Source: VGKU01 sp964388785 (lineage in GTDB: Bacteria; Patescibacteriota; Patescibacteriia; UBA9934; GWF2-40-263). Taken from it: a DNA stretch of 11,642 nt. The first letter of the stretch is position 1. Each line of letters starts with the position of its first letter. The notes under the pieces were generated by a model. That model did not search any database. It was not told where the DNA came from and saw only the letters and a program-made list of their open reading frames with translations. The stretch is taken from positions 1-11,642 of the forward strand of contig CAYMBX010000033.1 of assembly GCA_964388785.1 (NCBI GenBank), read 5' to 3'. Positions 1 through 6,621 of the stretch are shown piece by piece. The position numbers and the translations under genes were made by a program.

Positions 1-13
1 ATTGTACGACGCT

Positions 14-226
14 CTAAATTGTCTTAAATATATCGGTGAGGTATAGGAGGAGTAGCAGAATACTCCCCATAAAGAACGCGGCGAGTGCAATCAAAACAAG
101 GGCCTTAATTGTCTCATCATCATCTGCTGCCCCACGAATCATATAGAAACTGACGGAGATAAAAGTGAACGTAGGAGCAAGGACAAAAACCCATCCGAGT
201 ATTTTGAGAATCAGCTCGAGTGACAT
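14..226 (-). CDS. Small two-helix membrane protein, function unknown
   Basis: I do not recognise a family for this 70-residue protein. It has two hydrophobic segments, about residues 5-29 and 42-65, joined by a short charged loop (RGAADDDETIK, residues 31-41), so it should be an integral membrane hairpin. The stop is TAG at 16-14. The ATG at 226 lies three bases after the TAA stop of the M23 peptidase gene, so it is probably the last gene seen of that operon and translationally coupled. An ATG overlapping the upstream stop at 230 is in another frame and soon hits a stop, so 226 is preferred. There is no Shine-Dalgarno site. Size and topology could suit a small partner of the wall peptidase or a pilin/holin-like protein, but nothing in the sequence decides. 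That it is a real gene is likely from its position and clean hydrophobic pattern. Confidence 0.7.
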   Translation of the reverse strand: MSLELILKILGWVFVLAPTFTFISVSFYMIRGAADDDETIKALVLIALAAFFMGSILLLLLYLTDIFKTI

Positions 227-229
227 ACA

Positions 230-1438
230 TTATTGACTGGTCAGATATGACATGGGATTTGTTGGAATTCCGTTTTTACGAACTTCAAAATGTAAATGCG
301 GTCCGGTAGATAGTCCCGTGCTCCCTACTGCCCCGATCACAGTACCACGCGGGACAAATTGGTCAGCCTTCACATCCACTCGCGACATGTGGGCATATAA
401 AGTTGCAAGTCCATTTGCATGTATTATCATCACATAATTTCCATACTGCTTCCCTTTTTTCGCCCATGCAACATATCCGGACGCTGCTGCCTTGATGGGT
501 GTGCCGGTTGGTGCCGGAATATCAATCCCTGAGTGTTCAAACAAATGCCTAAATGGATAGGTTGGATCGTGGTATGTTGCCGAGATCCCCTTCTTTGGAT
601 CAAAGGGCCAAGAAAGAACTGAGGTATCGCCCGCTTGATCATTGGCTTTCAGTTTCGCTTCAATTTCATCCTGAAGAGAAGCGATTTGTTGGTTGATAAA
701 AACTTGTTCTTCCTTTAATTCCTGCACCAACGCACGGAACGTATCCTCAGAACGCTGCGTTTGTGCGATGAGAAGACCCTGTGCGGCAATCTCCTGTTCA
801 AGTTGAAGCTTTTCCTGCTCAAGCGCAATTTGTAAATCCTCCATTTGTTGGCGTTTCACCTCCTGCGCCTGCTGCTTTTCCTCAACGTGCTGCTTGGCCT
901 GCTTAATTTTATCAAGCGATTGCTTTAGATCCTGGCCTATCGCCTCAAGCGCGTGTACTTCATCAAACAACTCCGCGAGAGACTCCGTCCCAAAGAACAA
1001 GCTCAAGGGCAGCTCTTGATCGTTTATCTGGATTTCCTGAAGAACACCCGCCATGAGCTGTTTGTTTTTATTCAAATCGTTTTCCAGTTCGGAAAGTTGC
1101 TTTTGTAGCAACACAAGCTCTGTATTTGTCAGGTCGATCGTTTCTTCTGTTTCCGCAATTTCCAGCTCCGTTTTTGCGATCCGATTGTCTAAGAGTTCAA
1201 GCTCTGACGCAAGCGAAGCTTTCTCTGCCTGTTTTTTTTCGATTTGTTTTTTGTACTCAGCTATTTTCTTATTGATTTGCTCAATACTGCCTTTTTTTTG
1301 ACTGATCTCCTTGTTAATCACCTGAATTTCTTCGGAACTTACATCGTTCACGTCGTTTTCTTGTGCAAACACAAAAGCCCCTCCCGAAAGGACGGTTCCG
1401 ATAAGCAAAATGAGACTAAGATAAGAGGCGTAGCGCAT
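230..1438 (-). CDS. Secreted coiled-coil M23 peptidase (EnvC/NlpD-like)
   Basis: This 402-residue protein is a predicted peptidoglycan peptidase or hydrolase activator. Residues 1-26 form a signal peptide ending ...FVFAQ. Residues about 30-260 are a long charged coiled coil rich in K, E and Q, as in EnvC and the PcsB/CwlO group. The M23 (LytM) domain covers about 295-395 and keeps the full zinc and catalytic set: HxxxD (H302, D306), YAH (H350) and HLH (H381, H383). Intact ligands suggest an active endopeptidase rather than a degenerate EnvC-type activator. It acts outside the membrane, probably at division or wall remodelling. The frame stays open up to 1573, but the chosen ATG at 1438 gives a good signal peptide; the extra 45 residues would bury it and overlap gltX further. 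The chosen start still overlaps the 3' end of gltX by 23 bases. Two runs of eight A on the coding strand (1232-1239, 1292-1299) encode lysines in the coiled coil. Confidence 0.9.
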   Translation of the reverse strand: MRYASYLSLILLIGTVLSGGAFVFAQENDVNDVSSEEIQVINKEISQKKGSIEQINKKIAEYKKQIEKKQAEKASLASELELLDNRIAKTELEIAETEETIDLTNTELVLLQKQLSELENDLNKNKQLMAGVLQEIQINDQELPLSLFFGTESLAELFDEVHALEAIGQDLKQSLDKIKQAKQHVEEKQQAQEVKRQQMEDLQIALEQEKLQLEQEIAAQGLLIAQTQRSEDTFRALVQELKEEQVFINQQIASLQDEIEAKLKANDQAGDTSVLSWPFDPKKGISATYHDPTYPFRHLFEHSGIDIPAPTGTPIKAAASGYVAWAKKGKQYGNYVMIIHANGLATLYAHMSRVDVKADQFVPRGTVIGAVGSTGLSTGPHLHFEVRKNGIPTNPMSYLTSQ

Positions 1439-3034
1439 GGTCGATGCGAGAGAGGGTCTTCTCCTTGCCCAAAACCCACATGATCTCGTGTGGACCGGCT
1501 GAACGTTCCGAACCGGAAAGTGCAACACGAAGCGGCCAGAGGACATTCCCGTTCTGCAAACCCTTGCTTTCAATATACCCTTTTATCGTGTGATTGACCA
1601 ATTCAACGGTTTCAAAGTGGTCCTCTGTAAGGTCAGAAAGAAACGCTCGTATGTTGCGCAGCTGTTGTTGTGCGTCTTCCCTGTCAGATTTTTTCCAAAC
1701 AAGGAGATCGGCGGAATACACGGGTTGTACCTGATACATCGGCAAGATCGTCTGTATGTCTGTGAGAAGGTTCATGCGTGTTTTTTCCACTTCACACGCT
1801 CGTTCCAGCAGACCTCGTTCCCTTTCCCCCACCCCGTCTAAAAACGGCCTTAACCGATCGGCCAATTCGGCACCGTTCATTGCCATAATATACTGGGCAT
1901 TCATCCACATCAGCTTGTTGACATCAAATACAGCTCCGCTTTTGTTGATTTTACGCAAATCAAAAGCCTTAATAAATTGTTCCGTTGTGTAGATCTCACG
2001 ATCGGATGATGGATTGAATCCCAAGAGCGACACAAAATTAATCAGCGATTCCTCGAGATATCCTTTTTGAAGAAAGTCTTCGACAGATACGTCGCCTTGG
2101 CGCTTGGACAATTTTGATTTGTCCGGATTGAGAATAAGCGGTAGGTGCGCAAAGACCGGCAGTGGAAACTCGAACCACTCATAAAGCAGAATGTGCTTGG
2201 GAACGGAAGAAAGCCATTCTTCCCCGCGAATCACATGCGTGACTCCCATTGCATGATCGTCCGTAACAACCGCCAAGTGATACGTTGGAAATCCATCCGC
2301 TTTCATAAGAACCTGATCATCGATTTCCGTGTTTTCAATTGTCACTGATCCACGAACCTCATCTTGAAACGTGGTTTTTCCTTCGGGAATAAACATACGG
2401 ATGACGTGTGACTCACCAGCCTCGACACGACGCTGCGCTTCTGCGCGATCAATCTTCAAACAGTGGCGATCATATTTTGTCGGTTGTTTTGCGGCCTGTT
2501 GGATNNNNNNNNNNNNNNNNNNNNNNNNNNNNNNNNNNNNNNNNNNNNNNNNNNNNNNNNNNNNNNNNNNNNNNNNNNNNNNNNNNNNNNNNNNNNNNNN
2601 NNNNCAATCTTCAAACAGTGGCGATCATATTTTGTCGGTTGTTTTGCGGCCTGTTGGATACTGCGCAACTCTTCCAGTCGTTCTTTTGTACAAAAACAAT
2701 AATAGGCATGACCGGAAGCGAGCAGGCGCTGTGCGTGCTCTTTGTAAATCGTCAAGCGTTCGGATTGGATATACGGCCCGTTTGAACCCTTTTCCTCAAT
2801 CTTCCCTTCCCTCAAAATCGGGCCTTCGTCATAAGAAATTCCCATGCGATCCAATGTACGAATCAATGATTCCACTGCGCCCTCAACGTAACGTGCTTGA
2901 TCTGTATCTTCCACACGCAACACAAATGAGCCTCCGTGCTTTTTGGCGAAGTAGTAGTTATACAGCGCAGTGCGCAGAGAGCCGACATGCAGATAACCGG
3001 TTGGAGAGGGAGGAAAACGTGTTTTGACGTTCAT
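1416..3034 (-). CDS. gltX: Glutamyl-tRNA synthetase, interrupted by assembly gap
   Basis: Class I aminoacyl-tRNA synthetase that charges tRNA(Glu), and possibly also tRNA(Gln) if the cell uses the GatCAB route. As given, the frame is broken by 100 Ns (2505-2604) and an exact 55-base duplication on either side. Removing those 155 bases joins the halves in frame as 487 residues, the usual length. Landmarks in the restored protein: HIGH box HVGS (16-19) after PPSPTGYL; the VEDTD motif (41-45); CFC (113-115) with C140, resembling the zinc knuckle of many GluRS; and KLSKR (256-260) as the KMSKS loop. The C-terminal part is the anticodon-binding helical domain. The ATG at 3034 follows the glycosyltransferase stop by four bases, and the 3' end overlaps the M23 gene. 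The split is almost certainly artificial, not a pseudogene. Confidence 0.95.
2450..2504. repeat. Exact 55-base duplication, left copy (contig-end overlap)
   Basis: These 55 bases are identical to 2605-2659 and end directly at the N run. They encode gltX residues around CLKI. The gene reads through in frame only if the two copies are collapsed to one. A 55-base contig-end overlap is what a de Bruijn assembler run at k=55 leaves, so I read it as an artefact. Confidence 0.95.
2505..2604. other. Assembly gap of exactly 100 Ns
   Basis: A run of 100 Ns lies inside gltX. The round length marks a scaffolding placeholder rather than a measured distance. The same 55 bases abut both edges, so the two contigs overlap and no real sequence is likely to be missing. 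Confidence 0.98.
2605..2659. repeat. Exact 55-base duplication, right copy (contig-end overlap)
   Basis: Second copy of the 55-base block, starting directly after the N run. See the left copy at 2450-2504. On the minus strand it encodes the end of the gltX N-terminal half. Confidence 0.95.
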
Positions 3035-3038
3035 ATCG

Positions 3039-3845
3039 CTAAAATTTTCCCAATTGTTTCAATTCATTGATGACGGCAACGAATGCTTTATGGAACCGTC
3101 GAAGCCTCAGTGTATCCCAAATCACCACAAGCGGAAAGACCACGGAGGCTTTCAAAATGCGATGGGTTCGCTTGGGCTGAATCAAGGCCCTCCAAAGCCA
3201 TTCGAGACCGAATTTTCTCATCCATTTTGGCGCGCGTGGCAGTCGGCCGGAAAGCGTATCAAATGCCCCGCCAACTCCGATCGCAATACGAATGCTTGCA
3301 ATCCGTTTCACTAATTCCACACAACACCGCTCCTGTTTCCCCTGCCCGAGTGCAACGGCAACTACGTCCGGTCTGAGCCGCTGAAGTTCTCCGAGCAGAT
3401 CGTCTGATATGGTGAATGACTGATGGTTGCCCGGCAGAAATCCCGGATCGATCGAGATGACATCCAGCTTGGGCCGCTGTTTTTTTAATGATTCGGCCGC
3501 ATCCAAACTCACGTCATCAAGCCCGCCCAATAGCAAAAGCCGCTTCTCGTTGTGCTCGCAAATCTCCGCAAGAAGCTCAAGGGTATCCACACCTGTTTGA
3601 CGTTGTGTCAGTCGCGTATCCGTGAGCGCTGCAGCAGCAAAACGCAGGCCTATTCCGTCCGGAATGGAAAGATCAGAGGCATTCAAGAGCATTTGAAAGT
3701 CGGGATCATTTTTTGCGGAAAGCAAAAATTCGGGATTAGGAGTGAAAAGAAGATGCCCTTTTTGTGAGTGAAGCCACGAGGTGAGCGTTGCGCGCAAATC
3801 AGCAGAAGAGATTTCATCGATCCTCACTCCGAATAGGTAAGCCAT
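3039..3845 (-). CDS. WecG/TagA/CpsF family glycosyltransferase
   Basis: A 268-residue GT26-family enzyme. The family transfers N-acetylmannosamine or its uronic acid from UDP to undecaprenyl-PP-GlcNAc, an early step in teichoic acid, enterobacterial common antigen or capsule synthesis at the inner membrane face. Family signatures: FTPNPEFLLSA (34-44, with T35 as in TagA), the IPDG motif with D63 as probable catalytic base, LGGLDD (106-111), ALGQGKQE (165-172) and the C-terminal RAPKWMRKFGLEWLWR (204-219). Residues about 229-250 form a basic, hydrophobic tail that could help membrane docking. It is probably the first gene of the minus-strand operon; gltX starts four bases after its TAG stop. 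The ATG at 3845 sits inside a 17-base hairpin-forming palindrome. Which sugar polymer it serves cannot be told, since no other polymer genes are present. Confidence 0.9.
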   Translation of the reverse strand: MAYLFGVRIDEISSADLRATLTSWLHSQKGHLLFTPNPEFLLSAKNDPDFQMLLNASDLSIPDGIGLRFAAAALTDTRLTQRQTGVDTLELLAEICEHNEKRLLLLGGLDDVSLDAAESLKKQRPKLDVISIDPGFLPGNHQSFTISDDLLGELQRLRPDVVAVALGQGKQERCCVELVKRIASIRIAIGVGGAFDTLSGRLPRAPKWMRKFGLEWLWRALIQPKRTHRILKASVVFPLVVIWDTLRLRRFHKAFVAVINELKQLGKF

Positions 3846-3858
3846 ACGATCCGTATGG
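3842..3858. repeat. Palindrome over the glycosyltransferase start codon
   Basis: CCATACG (3842-3848), a three-base loop ATC, then CGTATGG (3852-3858) form a perfect 7-bp inverted repeat. The start codon of the minus-strand glycosyltransferase (3845-3843) lies in one arm. In mRNA this could form a hairpin that masks the start; in DNA it could be an operator. Either role is inferred. Confidence 0.6.
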
Positions 3859-3879
3859 TATCATGAAGACAGAACTGCG

Positions 3880-3908
3880 TTGACAATTTTAAATTAGCAC
3901 TCTAAACT
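3880..3908 (+). promoter_or_regulatory. Probable sigma70-type promoter of clpB
   Basis: A perfect -35 box TTGACA (3880-3885), a 17-base spacer, and a -10 box TAAACT (3903-3908, four of six consensus bases). Transcription should start near 3915, giving a leader of about 17 bases before the clpB ATG at 3932. The -10 lies in the spacer of the CIRCE operator, so HrcA bound there would block polymerase. Confidence 0.8.
3886..3891 (-). promoter_or_regulatory. Possible -10 box for the minus-strand operon
   Basis: On the minus strand these bases read TAAAAT (five of six -10 consensus bases), which would put the transcript start about 34 bases before the glycosyltransferase ATG. No good -35 box is seen 16-18 bases upstream; that region is the CIRCE element. 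If real, HrcA could affect both directions. Weak call. Confidence 0.3.
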
Positions 3909-3920
3909 AGAGAGTGCTAA
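3894..3920. promoter_or_regulatory. CIRCE element, HrcA repressor binding site
   Basis: TTAGCACTC (3894-3902), nine bases, then GAGTGCTAA (3912-3920): a perfect match to the CIRCE consensus, with no mismatch in either 9-base arm. CIRCE is the operator of HrcA, the heat-shock repressor best known on dnaK and groE operons. Here it overlaps the clpB promoter, consistent with clpB being a heat-shock gene. hrcA itself is not in the window. Confidence 0.96.
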
Positions 3921-3931
3921 ATGAGCAGTCT

Positions 3932-6610
3932 ATGCTACCAAACAACTTCACATTGAAATCCCAGGAAGCGCTCCAACGCGCACATAACATCGCCGTTGAA
4001 CTTGGACAACAGGCGCTTGAACCCATACATCTACTCGCCTCGCTTCTTTCACAAGACGACGGCGTTGTGGCACCTGTGATTGATAAAATCACTCAGATGC
4101 GTGAGGAACTTCGTCATGAAATTGACCACATTTTGGACACCCTTCCTAAATCAAGCGGCCCTACCCCGCTCGGAGGAAGCATGACGCAGATGTACATGAG
4201 CCAGCAGATGGCAAACGTCCTTGCACAGGCCCACAAGGTTTCCAAAGAGTTTAAAGACGATTTTATTTCAACTGAACATCTCTTGCTTGGTTTGTTGACA
4301 AACAAACCAATCGAGCGTCTTCTCGCAAATTACAAAATTGACGAAGAGTCCGTCATGCGCGCGCTCAAAGACATTCGAGGAAGTCAACGCGTTGATTCAC
4401 CTGAACCGGAATCTCGTTATCAAGCGCTTGAAAAATACGGCATGGATTTAACCGAGGCGGCACGACGTGGTGAATTGGACCCGATCATCGGACGCGACGC
4501 AGAAATTCGACGTATCATGCAAGTTATTTCACGTCGAACGAAAAACAATCCTGTCCTCATTGGAGAAGCGGGAGTGGGAAAAACAGCCATCGTAGAGGGC
4601 CTCGCGCAACGTATCGTCTCAGGCGACGTGCCAGAATTGCTTCGCGACAAATCGCTCGTCGCACTTGATTTGGGTGCAATGGTGGCTGGAACGAAATATC
4701 GTGGTGAATTTGAGGACAGACTGAAGGCGGTGATTAAAGAAATCGAAAGTTCTTCTGGAAAAATGATTCTTTTTATTGATGAATTGCACACACTTGTCGG
4801 TACAGGAACGACGGAAGGTGGTTCGCTTGATGCGTCCAATATGCTTAAACCCGCCCTTGCGCGCGGGAAATTGCGTGCCATCGGAGCAACGACAGTTAAA
4901 GAATACCAAAAGTATATCGAGAAAGATCCTGCGCTTGAACGACGCTTTCAGCCCGTCATGGTTGAAGAACCGACAACCGCCGATACAATTGCGATCCTGC
5001 GAGGGATTAAGGAAAAGTACGAAGTACATCACGGCGTGCGTATTTCCGATCCGGCCATCGTGTCCGCCGCCGAACTTTCCTCGCGCTACATCACGGATCG
5101 TCATCTTCCCGATAAAGCGGTTGACCTGATCGATGAAGCTGCCTCGGCGCTGCGGATGCAAATCGATTCCATGCCCGAAGAGCTCGATGTCTACAAGCGC
5201 GATATCATGCGTCTGGAAATTGAAGAAAAGGCTCTTGCAAAGGAAGAAGATAAGCATTCGAAAGCGCGTCTGAAAGAAATCGAGCAGCAGCTGGCTGATT
5301 TGCGTGAACAGGCCGGAGCACTTGAAGGTCGCTGGAAAAACGAAAAGGAAAAAATTACTTCAATCCAAGAAATCAAAACCACGATTGAAAAATTACGCGC
5401 GCAGGCGGAAATGGAGGAACGACGGGGCGACTTGGAGAAAGTCGCGGAAATTCGTTATGCCAAAATTCCGGGAGAAGAAAAGAAGCTTCGTGCCACCGAA
5501 GAAGCGCTTGCCAAACTACAAAAAGAACGAGGACTGCTCAAAGAAGTTGTGACCGAAGAAGATGTCGCAACTGTCATTGCACGCTGGACACATATCCCGG
5601 TTTCGAAAATGCTGGAATCCGAGATGCAAAAACTCGTCCACATGGAAGCGGAGCTCTCCAGACGCGTGGTCGGCCAAACAGAAGCGATCCAAGCGGTGGC
5701 CAATGCGCTCAGACGCTCGCGCGCGGGGATTGGCGAAGAAAATCGCCCGATCGGTTCATTTATTTTTCTTGGACCCACTGGCGTCGGAAAAACAGAACTC
5801 GCACGCGCACTCGCCGAATTCATGTTCAATGACGAATCATCGCTGATTCGATTGGACATGTCGGAATACATGGAAAAGCACGCGAGCTCGAAAATCATCG
5901 GGTCTCCACCCGGATACGTCGGATATGACGAAGGAGGACAGCTGACGGAACTCGTCCGCCGTCGCCCCTACAGTGTCATTCTCCTTGATGAAATCGAGAA
6001 AGCTCACCCGGATATATTCAATCTGCTCCTGCAAATTTTGGATGATGGCCGACTCACGGACGCAAAAGGTCGGACCGTTAATTTCAAAAACACGATTATC
6101 ATCATGACGAGTAATCTGGGGTCGGATCTGATTTTACATGCGGGCACTGTAAGCGCCCATCTGGGATTTGAAGACGCACGTGAACACACATCTCAAGAGG
6201 ATGAGGTCAAAGAACAAGTGATGGCGCTCTTGAGAGATTCATTCCGACCCGAATTCTTGAACCGTATTGATGAGATCATTATGTTCCACTCCCTCTCCGA
6301 ACAAGAGATCGCGAGCATTGTGGAACTGCAACTGACCAAGGTTTTCAATCGTCTCAAAGAGCAAAAAGGAGTAACGATCGAGGTTTCGGATGCGGCAAAA
6401 CGTCTCATTGCGGAAAAGGGTTATGATCCATCCTATGGGGCGCGCCCGCTCAAACGGATCATTCAAACACTCATCCTCGATCCGCTTGCGATACGGATCG
6501 TTTCCGGTGAAATTTCAGAGGGGTCACGCGTGGCAATTGGGGCAAAAAACAACGAGATTACGATCAGAAATGACAAGAAGCTGGTAAAATCTCTCTCAGA
6601 GACGGTATAA
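3932..6610 (+). CDS. clpB: ClpB-type AAA+ disaggregase
   Basis: An 892-residue cytosolic hexameric ATPase that, with DnaK, pulls apart protein aggregates. Order: Clp N domain (1-145); AAA1 with Walker A GEAGVGKT (211-218), Walker B ILFIDE (279-284), pore loop KYRG (Y256) and arginines R337/R338; a full ClpB-type coiled-coil middle domain (about 419-539), which separates it from ClpA/ClpC; AAA2 with GPTGVGKT (614-621), VILLDE (682-687) and pore loop GYVGY; then the D2 small domain ending at 892. Start: a GTG at 3914 is in frame, but it lies inside CIRCE at or before the predicted transcript start, and the family begins like MLPNNFT, so ATG 3932 is chosen. Oddity: between SNLGS and FRPEF the protein is longer than E. 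coli or Thermus ClpB and holds LGF (744-746), placed like the ClpP-binding VGF loop of ClpC. The next gene follows after 11 bases. Confidence 0.96.
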   Translation: MLPNNFTLKSQEALQRAHNIAVELGQQALEPIHLLASLLSQDDGVVAPVIDKITQMREELRHEIDHILDTLPKSSGPTPLGGSMTQMYMSQQMANVLAQAHKVSKEFKDDFISTEHLLLGLLTNKPIERLLANYKIDEESVMRALKDIRGSQRVDSPEPESRYQALEKYGMDLTEAARRGELDPIIGRDAEIRRIMQVISRRTKNNPVLIGEAGVGKTAIVEGLAQRIVSGDVPELLRDKSLVALDLGAMVAGTKYRGEFEDRLKAVIKEIESSSGKMILFIDELHTLVGTGTTEGGSLDASNMLKPALARGKLRAIGATTVKEYQKYIEKDPALERRFQPVMVEEPTTADTIAILRGIKEKYEVHHGVRISDPAIVSAAELSSRYITDRHLPDKAVDLIDEAASALRMQIDSMPEELDVYKRDIMRLEIEEKALAKEEDKHSKARLKEIEQQLADLREQAGALEGRWKNEKEKITSIQEIKTTIEKLRAQAEMEERRGDLEKVAEIRYAKIPGEEKKLRATEEALAKLQKERGLLKEVVTEEDVATVIARWTHIPVSKMLESEMQKLVHMEAELSRRVVGQTEAIQAVANALRRSRAGIGEENRPIGSFIFLGPTGVGKTELARALAEFMFNDESSLIRLDMSEYMEKHASSKIIGSPPGYVGYDEGGQLTELVRRRPYSVILLDEIEKAHPDIFNLLLQILDDGRLTDAKGRTVNFKNTIIIMTSNLGSDLILHAGTVSAHLGFEDAREHTSQEDEVKEQVMALLRDSFRPEFLNRIDEIIMFHSLSEQEIASIVELQLTKVFNRLKEQKGVTIEVSDAAKRLIAEKGYDPSYGARPLKRIIQTLILDPLAIRIVSGEISEGSRVAIGAKNNEITIRNDKKLVKSLSETV

Positions 6611-6621
6611 TTCGGTCATTC

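Noticed and set aside
1232..1299. Two runs of eight A (coding strand) in the M23 gene, and an eight-T run in fmt, as phase-variation sites
   Set aside because: All frames are intact and the runs fit lysine or phenylalanine codons in expected contexts; no alternative frame product makes sense.
1439..1573. Longer M23 peptidase start at 1573
   Set aside because: It would add 45 basic residues before a good signal peptide and overlap gltX by 158 bases; ATG 1438 is favoured.
2450..2659. Real tandem duplication or mobile element insertion in gltX
   Set aside because: A placeholder of exactly 100 Ns and perfect restoration of the frame when one copy is removed point to an assembly overlap.
2371..3027. 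Plus-strand open frames running through the N block
   Set aside because: They exist only because Ns contain no stops and lie opposite gltX.
3914..3931. GTG start for clpB at 3914
   Set aside because: It lies within the CIRCE arm at or before the predicted transcript start, and family members begin at the equivalent of ATG 3932.
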